In this document: positions 1 to 7,111 of the stretch, piece after piece | How the letters are laid out: every line of letters starts with the position of its first letter | How positions within the stretch are numbered: the first letter of the stretch is position 1 | NCBI RefSeq assembly: GCF_036569345.1 | Contig: NZ_DATCQT010000142.1 | Location: 6,339 to 70,338, forward strand | Direction of reading: 5' to 3' | Length of the DNA: 64,000 nt | DNA from: Clostridium_AD sp036569345 | GTDB lineage: Bacteria; Bacillota; Clostridia; Clostridiales; Clostridiaceae | Position numbers and translations under genes: made by a program | Notes under the pieces: model-generated | Databases searched by the model: none | Seen by the model: the letters and a program-made list of their open reading frames with translations, nothing else | Told to the model about the DNA's origin: nothing

Positions 1-553
1 CTTCATAACCTTTTGCAGTTAAGCTTTCATAAAAGTCTAATATACTTTTTCTACAAAATTCATTCATATTAACCCTTGATATAGGCACATCCTTATCTCC
101 TGATTCTAGCTTTGCTAAATCGAAAAAATTATTAATAAGATCAATTACTTCTAGTGTTTTATTGTGAACTTTACATAACAATATCGCTCTTTCTTCTCCG
201 GGAATATCCTTGTCCAGTTTTATAGTTTCAATATATCCTAATACTACTGTAAGTGGAGTTTTTAAATCATGAGAAATATTTGAAAGCATTTTAGTCATAG
301 ATATCTCTTTTTTTCTATATTCTGCCATTAATTTTTGATTGAAATCTAAAAGTCTATTAATTCCTACAAGTACTTCTCGAGTCTCTTTATCCTCAGTAAC
401 AACTAATAGCTTTTCGTTTGTATTTTCTCTTATAATTTTATTTAACTTATTCCCAATATATTTTAAGTTCTTACTTCTTACTTTTTCAGCTTTGTATTGT
501 AAAAACATTATGCAAACTAAAATAAGAATAATTATCAATAATAATATAATCAT
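1..553 (-). CDS. Sensor histidine kinase, 3' end cut by window edge
   Basis: This is the N-terminal 184 residues of a membrane histidine kinase that phosphorylates the response regulator encoded just upstream. A hydrophobic segment spans residues 1-18, followed by a linker and the H-box NISHDLKTP with the phospho-accepting His near residue 95. There is no room for a large extracytoplasmic sensor, so it probably senses within the membrane or through a partner. The ATG at 553-551 directly abuts the TAA of the regulator gene, so the two are cotranscribed and probably translationally coupled. The ATPase domain lies beyond position 1. The signal cannot be told from this part. Confidence 0.9.
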   Translation of the reverse strand, partial: MIILLLIIILILVCIMFLQYKAEKVRSKNLKYIGNKLNKIIRENTNEKLLVVTEDKETREVLVGINRLLDFNQKLMAEYRKKEISMTKMLSNISHDLKTPLTVVLGYIETIKLDKDIPGEERAILLCKVHNKTLEVIDLINNFFDLAKLESGDKDVPISRVNMNEFCRKSILDFYESLTAKGYE

Positions 554-1252
554 TTACTTACCCTCCAACCTATATCCAATTCCCCACAACGTCTTTATGT
601 ATTGTGGATTTGATGGGTCGTCCTCAATCTTTTCTCTTAATCTTCGCATATGGACATTAATTACATTCTCATCACCAAAGTACTCATCTTTCCAAATAGA
701 GCTAAAAATTTGGGCCTTAGTAAATACTCTATTAAGATTCTGGATAAATAATTTTAATATTTCAAATTCCTTGGAAGTAAGCTGAATAGCTTGGTTATCT
801 TTACTAACTAAAAAATTTTCTACATCTATAGTAAGTTTTCCAACTTTGATTACCAACTGTTCTTCTTTTTTATCATTGTTAGAATATTTTGTTGCTCTTC
901 TAATAGCTGCTTTGATTCTTGCAGAAATTTCAATCATAGAAAAAGGTTTAGAAATATAATCATCAGCTCCCAAGCCTAACCCGATAGCCTTATCCACATC
1001 ACTATCTTTTGCAGACATAATTAAGATAGGTACTGAACTTTTTTCTCTTATTATTTTCATAGTTTCTATACCATCCAACTTAGGCATCATTAAATCAAGA
1101 ATAATTAAATCAAAATCGTGATTTGAATATTTAACGATTGCTTCTTCACCATCAAAAGCTGTTGTTACTATAAATCCATCCTTTATCAAGTAATTTTTGA
1201 CCATTTCACTAATGGTTATGTCATCCTCTACTATTAGAATTTTATTATTCAT
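554..1252 (-). CDS. OmpR-family response regulator
   Basis: This is a DNA-binding response regulator. The receiver domain begins at once (KILIVEDD), with the phospho-accepting Asp near residue 53 in LIILDLMMP and the conserved Lys in YISKPF. A winged-helix domain occupies the C-terminal 100 residues and ends in LWGIGYRLEGK. I take the ATG at 1252 because the receiver fold starts there. A TTG at 1282 has a nearer GGAG and would add ten residues (MLARKRGIII) that are not part of the fold, so this start is not certain. It is the first gene of an operon with the kinase at 1-553. Confidence 0.9.
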   Translation of the reverse strand: MNNKILIVEDDITISEMVKNYLIKDGFIVTTAFDGEEAIVKYSNHDFDLIILDLMMPKLDGIETMKIIREKSSVPILIMSAKDSDVDKAIGLGLGADDYISKPFSMIEISARIKAAIRRATKYSNNDKKEEQLVIKVGKLTIDVENFLVSKDNQAIQLTSKEFEILKLFIQNLNRVFTKAQIFSSIWKDEYFGDENVINVHMRRLREKIEDDPSNPQYIKTLWGIGYRLEGK

Positions 1253-1472
1253 AATTATGATACCCCTTTTTCTAGCTAACAAGCTTTTCTCCTAATTTTT
1301 CTTTTCATCCCCTACAAAATTTTCAAAAGCTCACTATACTACCAATTTGAATTAACTCATTAAATTTATTATAACCTTATTCACTATCCATAGATAATCA
1401 TTTATACAAAATATTACTATTTTATTTTATAAATCACAATATTTAAGTCAGTTTTCAACATCAAGCAGAGAG

Positions 1473-1516
1473 TAAAAAAATACCCATTCACTTTTATGTT
1501 GCTAAAGAGAATGGGT
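1473..1516 (-). terminator. Rho-independent terminator of the HMA gene
   Basis: The arms ACCCATTC (1482-1489) and GAATGGGT (1509-1516) pair perfectly. On the minus strand they are followed by a run of seven T. This fits termination of the small metallochaperone gene at 1618. Confidence 0.75.
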
Positions 1517-1554
1517 AAGATACTGGCTTTACCTTGCATATTATGTTCTTAAAT

Positions 1555-1606
1555 TGGTATCTATAGTCCAAACATTTTTTTTAAAGTGTCTATTCTATAG
1601 ATACCA
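1555..1606. repeat. 12-bp perfect inverted repeat
   Basis: TGGTATCTATAG (1555-1566) is repeated in inverted form at 1595-1606, across a 28-nt spacer. It lies just downstream of the HMA gene and upstream of the better terminator at 1473-1516. There is no T-run, so it may be an RNA structure or a decayed element rather than a terminator. Confidence 0.4.
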
Positions 1607-1617
1607 GTATTTCATAC

Positions 1618-1824
1618 TTAGACTATTTGTACAACACCATATCCTACCTCTTCAATAGCCGCCTTAATAATTTCATCAGTAATATTATCATTTATTTCCG
1701 CAGTAGCAAGCTTTTTATCAAGATTTATTACCACGTCTTTTGCTCCAATCTGCATTAGTGCCTCTGTAACATGATTTACACAATGTATGCAGCTTATACC
1801 TTCTACTAATATATTCTTTTTCAT
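1618..1824 (-). CDS. Heavy-metal-associated domain protein (CopZ-like metallochaperone)
   Basis: This is a 68-residue single HMA domain. The metal-binding loop ISCIHC places Cys12 and Cys15 in the usual CxxC position after the first strand, and the whole protein has the length and pattern of a beta-alpha-beta-beta-alpha-beta copper chaperone. Cu(I) is the usual ligand in this family, but the middle residues of the motif vary with the metal. The start follows a strong AAAGGGGG site. No copper ATPase or CsoR gene lies next to it; the only P-type ATPase in the window is 43 kb away and is of a different type. Confidence 0.85.
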   Translation of the reverse strand: MKKNILVEGISCIHCVNHVTEALMQIGAKDVVINLDKKLATAEINDNITDEIIKAAIEEVGYGVVQIV

Positions 1825-1930
1825 TTTTATTCCCCCTTTATTTATGTTGTTATCATTGGAAATAATAATTTATCTAGCGTAATATCATTATATTGTAATA
1901 TATTAATATTGTGATGTTTAATTTGAACAA

Positions 1931-1979
1931 ACGTAAAAAACTCCAGTAGAATTTAATTTTCTTTTTCATTCTACTGAAG
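1931..1979 (-). terminator. Terminator downstream of the DrrAB operon
   Basis: The arms CCAGTAGAAT and ATTCTACTG pair across a pyrimidine-rich loop between about 1943 and 1977. On the minus strand the hairpin is followed by TTTTTTACG, a typical intrinsic terminator for leftward transcripts. Confidence 0.7.
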
Positions 1980-2035
1980 TCAATTTATATGTTATACCCC
2001 TTTTATATGGTTTCGTATAACAAATATATCACATA

Positions 2036-2105
2036 ACCACGATGTCAATGTATATTTATTATCGTTATACTGCTACTGATGTTCACTTCAATAATCATTA
2101 TTTAA
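2036..2105 (-). repeat. Vestigial copy of the padR promoter region
   Basis: About 70 bp just after the ABC permease gene match the upstream region of the padR gene (6852-6926), including the core TGTCAATGTATAT (a -35 box on the minus strand) and ATTATCGTTATAC. No padR coding sequence follows it. It is best read as the left edge of a lost tandem copy of the PadR/pentapeptide/DrrAB module. Confidence 0.65.
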
Positions 2106-2136
2106 ATATTACAATATCCAGTTATTCTATAAAAAT

Positions 2137-2913
2137 TTATGCCATCTTATGCTTGTAAATTTGCAATGAACCAAAATAGGAAGCAATGAGAATACCCGAG
2201 CACCATAAAACTGATATTAAAACACCATTTCCAGTAGGCACACCCATAAGCAATGAACGAATGGTTTCTATAATTGGTGTCATAGGCTGATTCTGTGCAA
2301 ATGAGCGTACGATACCATGCATTGAATTAATCGGCACAAACGCTGAACTTATAAATATCAGAATCATGAATAGATAACTAAAAGCCGATGCTCCTTCGGC
2401 ACTCTTTGCTAGTAAACCAAACATCATAGATATCCATGTCATTGCGAGCGTAAACAGTAGCAGTATTAAAGTAACAAGGAACCATTCTGTGATTCCTGCA
2501 TGCGTCCTGAATCCCATTAATACGGCAGAAAGCACGACCAGTACGATTGAAAAAGCGTTAAATACTACTGATGTCAGTACATGCCCACCCAATATTGATG
2601 ATTCTGCGATTGGCATAGAACGGAACCTGTCAATGATACCCTTAGTTATATCGTTGTTTAAACGTAATGCTGAGTAGGCTGTACCAGTTGAGATGCACAT
2701 AATAACTATACCTGGCACAACAAAATTTATATAATCTACTGAACCAGTGTTAATTGCTCCACCAAACACATAAACAAGCATAAGCATCATCACAATAGGC
2801 ATTGCAATTAGTGTGATTAACGTATCCATGCTTCGAAATGCATGGCACATGCATCGATTGGACATAACAATAGTATCACTAAGTTTATTCTTCATTTTTA
2901 AACCGATTTGCAT
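2137..2913 (-). CDS. ABC-2 type transporter permease (DrrB-like)
   Basis: This is the membrane half of an ABC exporter, 258 residues with about six hydrophobic segments and the ABC-2 layout (a cytoplasmic N-terminus, then TM1 near residue 30). It would pair with the ATPase encoded immediately upstream; its ATG overlaps that gene's TAA by one base. Relatives export daunorubicin-type drugs, other hydrophobic compounds or lipids; the substrate here is unknown. The last 27 bases of the gene recur as an orphan remnant at 5594-5625, showing that the locus has been rearranged. Confidence 0.88.
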   Translation of the reverse strand: MQIGLKMKNKLSDTIVMSNRCMCHAFRSMDTLITLIAMPIVMMLMLVYVFGGAINTGSVDYINFVVPGIVIMCISTGTAYSALRLNNDITKGIIDRFRSMPIAESSILGGHVLTSVVFNAFSIVLVVLSAVLMGFRTHAGITEWFLVTLILLLFTLAMTWISMMFGLLAKSAEGASAFSYLFMILIFISSAFVPINSMHGIVRSFAQNQPMTPIIETIRSLLMGVPTGNGVLISVLWCSGILIASYFGSLQIYKHKMA

Positions 2914-3863
2914 TAAGCATCATCTCCATTTCCCTTATTTTGACCAATAATCGTAAGGAATACATCCTCAAGTGTTGGTAACTTTTGCGAAAATACAGCA
3001 ACAGATATGTTCGCGTTTTCAAGCATATTTAAGATGTTAGTTATCTGTTTTATACTCCCGTCGGTTGCAATCGTAAGCGTTTGATTCTCCTCACTTGGGT
3101 TTGAAGTATATTCATGGAGTAAATTACGTGCCAATGCTACTTCTTTTTTATCACGAAATTCCAGTTCAATATGCCCATGTGGTATTAAACTTTTGAGTTC
3201 TGCCGAGGTTCCTTCAGCAACAATTTTTCCTTCATTTAAGATTGCAATATGATCTGCAAGCTGATCTGCCTCATCCAGATACTGCGTTGTTAAAAACACG
3301 GTAACACCCGTTTGACTGAGATCTTTTATAATCTCCCACATAGCAATGCGGCCTTGTGGATCAAGTCCTGTGGTTGGCTCGTCAAGAAATACGAGGCTAG
3401 GACTACCAATCAAACTCATTGCAAGGTCCAGTTTTCGGCGCATACCTCCAGAATAAGTTGCAACACGCCGGTCAGCAGCATCAAACAAATCAAATCGTTT
3501 AAGTAATTCATCAGCCTTGCTATTTGCATTGGGCAGATGACGCAGTTTTCCAATTAAGCGCAAATTCTCCCTCCCGGTCAAGATCTCGTCCACTGCAGCA
3601 GACTGACCAGTTAAGCTTATTTCGCCCCTTACTTGTTTTGATTGAGTAGAAACGTCAAAGCCACATATCTGAGAGCTTCCTTTATCTGCCTTAAGTAAAG
3701 TGGTTAGGATTTTAATTATAGTTGTCTTACCTGCACCATTAGATCCGAGCAGTGCAAATATACTGCCCTTTTGTACAGTAAAATTGATATCCTTAAGTAC
3801 CAACAGGTTCTTATAGGACTTTTCAAGACCACTTACAGAAATAGCTATACCCGTTTGTATCAT
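2913..3863 (-). CDS. ABC transporter ATP-binding protein (DrrA-like)
   Basis: This 316-residue protein is the ATPase of a two-gene exporter. The Walker A motif GSNGAGKTT lies at about 40-48, the signature is YSGGMRRKLD, Walker B is LVFLDEPTTGLDP, and a C-terminal extension of about 90 residues is typical of the DrrA/DUF4162 class. A GGGGGTGG site precedes the ATG. Immediately upstream lies a 74-bp copy of the 3' end of the pentapeptide gene, so the ancestral gene order was padR, pentapeptide, drrA, drrB. The gene now follows the bactofilin operon with no visible terminator between them and may be expressed by read-through. Confidence 0.93.
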   Translation of the reverse strand: MIQTGIAISVSGLEKSYKNLLVLKDINFTVQKGSIFALLGSNGAGKTTIIKILTTLLKADKGSSQICGFDVSTQSKQVRGEISLTGQSAAVDEILTGRENLRLIGKLRHLPNANSKADELLKRFDLFDAADRRVATYSGGMRRKLDLAMSLIGSPSLVFLDEPTTGLDPQGRIAMWEIIKDLSQTGVTVFLTTQYLDEADQLADHIAILNEGKIVAEGTSAELKSLIPHGHIELEFRDKKEVALARNLLHEYTSNPSEENQTLTIATDGSIKQITNILNMLENANISVAVFSQKLPTLEDVFLTIIGQNKGNGDDA

Positions 3864-3877
3864 GATTACACCACCCC

Positions 3878-3951
3878 CTAAATTACTGTTACATTAGTCA
3901 AGTTTGCTTTGCTACCTTTTAAAACAGCATAAGTCAATTTATCCATTGTAG
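3878..3951 (-). repeat. 74-bp direct repeat: orphan 3' end of the pentapeptide gene
   Basis: These 74 bases are identical to 5631-5704, which encode the last 24 residues and stop codon of the pentapeptide-repeat protein. Here they lie just upstream of drrA without the rest of the gene. They mark where the bactofilin operon or a deletion interrupted a former tandem copy. Confidence 0.9.
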
Positions 3952-3962
3952 AAAATATAAAG

Positions 3963-4697
3963 TTATATCTTGTTTTGATTTGTAACTATAGATTCGTCTG
4001 AAACATTAATTTCTCCCTTATACTCTAGGAGACCTACATTACAACCTGTACCTATTGTAATATTATTCCCTCTTACTATTTTCACATTGGTATTTTGAAT
4101 ATAAATATCATCGCCTTCTATTAGCTCCGTATTCAACTCACCTCTAGAATTAAAGATTTTATCAATTACTTTTCTAAATATAGAATTATCGATAGGTCGA
4201 ACCCTTATTTCAATATGTTCACCAGCAATTTCTTTTACAGTACAGTTCCCACCCAATTTAATATTTACTTGTCCTGCATTTAATGATCCTTGTATTTTAA
4301 AATCACCACTAGCATTAAAAGATTCCGCTTCACAATTTTCCCCTATACTAACCGAGCCCGATACACTAACGTCTTCTCCGTATAGGCTTCCATCTATGTG
4401 CATTGAGCCATTTATTTTCATGCATTGACTCTTAACATTTCCCATGACATGAGACGATCCACTTATCTTTATATCTTTTACTTCTACATCACCTTCAATC
4501 TTAGCAGAGCCGCTAATTTTTATACTTTCTGCTTTTAAATTACCTATAACTTTTGAAGAACCACTAGTTTTAAAGTCTATGCACTCTAAATCACCGCTAA
4601 TTTTTCCTGACCCACTTATAATTACATTATTATATTTTCCACCACCTGAACTTCCTGACCCAGATATCTTTAAATCATTATCATTCATATTTCCCAT
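3963..4697 (-). CDS. Bactofilin-like polymer-forming protein (YhbE/YhbF type)
   Basis: This is a 244-residue, beta-helix-like protein made of short repeats of the form KISGSxxxxG (for example at about 9-14, 53-58 and 64-69). Such proteins polymerise into cytoskeletal filaments in the bactofilin family. The N-terminus is Ser/Gly-rich and the C-terminal 80 residues lack the repeat. In Bacillus subtilis the same partner (YhbD-type regulator) precedes the bactofilin genes yhbE and yhbF, so this is a conserved pair. It shares an operon with the gene at 4734 (36 bp apart). Whether it supports motility, sporulation or envelope stress here cannot be told. Confidence 0.85.
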   Translation of the reverse strand: MGNMNDNDLKISGSGSSGGGKYNNVIISGSGKISGDLECIDFKTSGSSKVIGNLKAESIKISGSAKIEGDVEVKDIKISGSSHVMGNVKSQCMKINGSMHIDGSLYGEDVSVSGSVSIGENCEAESFNASGDFKIQGSLNAGQVNIKLGGNCTVKEIAGEHIEIRVRPIDNSIFRKVIDKIFNSRGELNTELIEGDDIYIQNTNVKIVRGNNITIGTGCNVGLLEYKGEINVSDESIVTNQNKI

Positions 4698-4733
4698 ATT
4701 AAATCTCCTCCATTTTTATATATTAATGAATCA

Positions 4734-5354
4734 TTAAATTTTAGTTTTAAGTTCTTCGATGCACTGTGAAATATTAAGTCTTAATATTATTTTTGCGCCC
4801 TTATCTATATAAATTTCATTTGGCACAGTAATTAAAAAACATAGTGCCATTCCAAATTTCCTTAAAAAAATTATCTCGGTATTTTTACCTTCTAACAACT
4901 TATAATTTTCTTCTAGGGTTTCTATAATAAGTTTACTTTCTTCTAAAGATACATTCCCAGATACTAGACTTTTCTCCAATAATAAAATATATAATATCTT
5001 TTCAAAAGAAAATGTTTTTATTTCTCCATAGACATTTTTATGCATTGTTAACGTCTGTTGTGTAACAATGTTCTTTTCTATTAACTCTAACTCGCTTAAA
5101 AATACATCTGCTAACTCTGGTGAAAATATTTGTGCTAGGTCATCTAATGATACATCGTCTTTCATATTAATAATTTTTTCAATTCTTTCTAATATTTTCA
5201 CCCTAGGGAAATAGGTTTCCTGACCTGTATAGCTAGATTTTTTTATGAACCATTCTTCTGGTATAAGATTTTTTCTTTTCCATCTATACAACTGCCCATA
5301 AGAAACATTCGTGATTTCAAGTAATTCTTTTTTTGCTATTAATTCTTCGTCCAT
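4734..5354 (-). CDS. yhbD: YhbD-family (DUF4004) MerR-like regulator
   Basis: This 206-residue protein has an N-terminal MerR-like helix-turn-helix (TNVSYGQLYRWKRKNLIP, about 16-33) and a helical C-terminal domain. It corresponds to YhbD of B. subtilis (DUF4004), which likewise lies upstream of bactofilin genes. It probably controls its own operon, though I see no obvious operator. The ATG is preceded by AAGGAGGGGT. The operon sits between two halves of the PadR/DrrAB module and looks inserted, or left behind after a deletion. Confidence 0.8.
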   Translation of the reverse strand: MDEELIAKKELLEITNVSYGQLYRWKRKNLIPEEWFIKKSSYTGQETYFPRVKILERIEKIINMKDDVSLDDLAQIFSPELADVFLSELELIEKNIVTQQTLTMHKNVYGEIKTFSFEKILYILLLEKSLVSGNVSLEESKLIIETLEENYKLLEGKNTEIIFLRKFGMALCFLITVPNEIYIDKGAKIILRLNISQCIEELKTKI

Positions 5355-5483
5355 GTTACCCCTCCTTTTGTAATTCTAAGTTATAAAACTATTGTTTTTA
5401 CTATTATATGTAGTGTAACATAACATTGTTACGTTGTAAATAGAAAAACTTAAACAATATGATAATTACAACGGAATTTGCGT

Positions 5484-5540
5484 AATTTAATTTCGATAAA
5501 TAGCCCTCTATTTTAGAGAGCTATTTATCGAAATTAAATT
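5484..5540. repeat. 27-bp near-perfect hairpin
   Basis: The arms at 5484-5510 and 5514-5540 pair over 27 positions with one mismatch and a 3-nt loop. There is no T-run on either side, so it is not a classical terminator. It lies upstream of yhbD, next to the drrB remnant, and could be a transcription block, a regulator site or a small mobile palindrome. I see no second copy in the window. Confidence 0.7.
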
Positions 5541-5593
5541 AATTATTACTATATTAACTTTAGGGGGTCCATGGCTTTTGCTATTCTATTTAG

Positions 5594-5625
5594 AATTTAT
5601 GCCATCTTATGCTTATAAATTTGCA
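5594..5625 (-). repeat. Remnant of the drrB 3' end
   Basis: These 32 bases match 2134-2165 with a single mismatch. They correspond to the last codons (IYKHKMA, stop) of the ABC permease gene and a few bases beyond it. They follow the pentapeptide gene by 5 bp, so a former drrA-drrB copy between them has been deleted. Confidence 0.85.
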
Positions 5626-5630
5626 TCCTT

Positions 5631-6467
5631 CTAAATTACTGTTACATTAGTCAAGTTTGCTTTGCTACCTTTTAAAACAGCATAAGTCAATTTATCCATT
5701 GTAGCGCCGTCAAAAATCGCTTTTTTTACCTCAACGTTTTTAAAAATAACATTTCTAAAAATAACATTTTTAAACGATGTTCCTTTTAAATAAGTACAAT
5801 TAAAAATAGTACCAATTAACTTTTGATTATCAAAACATACTCCGGTCAAATCTGAACTGCTAAAATCCGTATAATCAAAGATACAACTTTTAAGACTTGT
5901 ATATCTCAGACTGACCTGAATTAATTTTACTCCGGTAAGATTAGCACCATCAAATATTACATTAGTCAAATCACAGCCTTTAAAGGAGCTGTTAGTTAAA
6001 TCTGAATCACTAAAATCTGATCCTTTAAGGGCACTACCGCTAAAGGTTCCATCATGTAATGTTACCTTTTTAAAATCTGAATTCTGTAAATCAGTGCCTT
6101 TAAAAGAGCTATTACTTAAATCTGAATTGCTGAAGTCTGATTCTTTGAGGGCGCTACCGTTAAACTTCGCCTCATGTACTTTTACCCCTTTAAAATCAGA
6201 ATTTTGGAGATTAATATTTGAAAAATCCTGTCTTACCATCTGTAGTTCTCTTTTCTTTGCAGAGATACTTTCTATAATTTCTGATATGTCTCCAATGGAT
6301 TCTATGGTCATACTATAAGAAGTTACCTCATCATAACCTTGATTTTTCAAATCACTAAACTTATCCTGTAAAGTATTAAACAACTCTTCTTTTAATTCTT
6401 TGACTACTTGCGAATCTTCATAGAGTGAAAATATTCCATCTAAATATTTCATTAATTTCTCATTCAT
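5631..6467 (-). CDS. Pentapeptide-repeat protein with HAAS/permease-prefix-like N-terminus
   Basis: The first 70 residues (MNEKLMKYLDGIF...IGDISEII) resemble the helical HAAS or permease-prefix domain that often precedes or neighbours PadR-controlled transporters. From about residue 85 to 270 the protein consists of pentapeptide repeats of the A(D/N)LXX type (SDFSNSDLSNSSFKG and similar), which form a right-handed quadrilateral beta-helix. It lies between padR and, originally, drrAB, so it may act in sensing or in assembly of the exporter. I take the ATG at 6467 because AAGGTGG is well placed for it; a GTG at 6479 overlaps the site. Its last 74 bases are duplicated at 3878-3951. Confidence 0.82.
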   Translation of the reverse strand: MNEKLMKYLDGIFSLYEDSQVVKELKEELFNTLQDKFSDLKNQGYDEVTSYSMTIESIGDISEIIESISAKKRELQMVRQDFSNINLQNSDFKGVKVHEAKFNGSALKESDFSNSDLSNSSFKGTDLQNSDFKKVTLHDGTFSGSALKGSDFSDSDLTNSSFKGCDLTNVIFDGANLTGVKLIQVSLRYTSLKSCIFDYTDFSSSDLTGVCFDNQKLIGTIFNCTYLKGTSFKNVIFRNVIFKNVEVKKAIFDGATMDKLTYAVLKGSKANLTNVTVI

Positions 6468-6486
6468 CGTTATTACCACCTTCCTC

Positions 6487-6816
6487 TTATAATAGATGAT
6501 CTAGAATACGCTTAGCGTTCTCCCAATTTTTTTTGTTTTGAAAATAAGTTTCTTTTCCTTTTTCGGTAATCCTATAATACTTTCTCCGTCCACCCTGGGT
6601 CTCATCACCCCAATACGATGTAACACCACCATCATTCTCTTGCCTCTTTAGGCTCGAAAACATAGTAGACTCCTTAAGTTCATACTCACCACTGGAGTTT
6701 GAATTTATTGATTTTGATATCTCATATCCATATTTATCACCACTCATTAATAACTTCAAGATAATCGTATCTGTATGTCCTCTGAGTAAATCCGAAGAGA
6801 TTTTATTGTCGACCAC
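6487..6816 (-). CDS. PadR-family transcriptional regulator
   Basis: This 109-residue PadR winged-helix repressor is recognised by the LLRGHTDTIILKLL helix, the YGYEISK motif and the GGRRKYYRIT wing. I choose the GTG start at 6816: it lies 8 nt after AAGGTG, whereas the upstream in-frame ATG codons overlap the -10 box of a strong promoter and could not be transcribed from it. PadR proteins commonly repress their own operon together with a transporter, which fits the ancestral order padR, pentapeptide, drrA, drrB. Confidence 0.88.
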   Translation of the reverse strand: MVDNKISSDLLRGHTDTIILKLLMSGDKYGYEISKSINSNSSGEYELKESTMFSSLKRQENDGGVTSYWGDETQGGRRKYYRITEKGKETYFQNKKNWENAKRILDHLL

Positions 6817-6837
6817 TATATCACCTTCTATAATTAA

Positions 6838-6866
6838 AATATACATCATATTACCACGACTGTCAA
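6838..6866 (-). promoter_or_regulatory. padR promoter
   Basis: TTGACA (6866-6861) and TATATT (6843-6838) on the minus strand are separated by exactly 17 bp. The predicted start lies about 20 nt before the GTG of padR. The upstream region is partly conserved in the vestigial copy at 2036-2105. Confidence 0.75.
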
Positions 6867-7044
6867 TGTATATTCATTATCGTTATACTACTACTATTAT
6901 GCACTTTGATAATATAATCATTATTTGTGTGCAAATGCCTAAAGCCTATAAAAATAAAAAACTGACCAAAGTGAATTTTCACGTATAGGAATGATTTATA
7001 GTGTAGTTCACATATATTGTAAAAGCAATACAATTATAGTTGTG

Positions 7045-7068
7045 TTCCCCAAAAACATTCTTTGGGAA
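7045..7068 (+). other. Small leader hairpin before the flippase operon
   Basis: TTCCCCAAA (7045-7053) and TTTGGGAA (7061-7068) can pair with one unpaired C. It sits about 45 nt before the ATG at 7112, and no T-run follows directly. It may be a leader stem; its function is unknown. Confidence 0.35.
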
Positions 7069-7111
7069 TTGGTTTGTTTAATAAAATAATTATTAATCAA
7101 GGAGAATAAAC

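Noticed and set aside
339..785. Plus-strand 148-codon open frame
   Set aside because: It runs opposite the kinase/regulator pair, has low-complexity composition and no ribosome site; it is a shadow frame.
554..1282. Longer response regulator from the TTG at 1282
   Set aside because: The ten extra residues precede a complete receiver domain. I prefer the ATG at 1252 although the TTG has a good GGAG, so some doubt remains.
3963..4697. Secreted Ser/Gly-rich surface protein
   Set aside because: There is no signal peptide, and the repeat pattern and the YhbD partner fit a cytoplasmic bactofilin.
6487..6849. Longer PadR protein starting at the ATG at 6849
   Set aside because: These codons overlap the -10 box of the only strong promoter, and the GTG at 6816 has a proper ribosome site.
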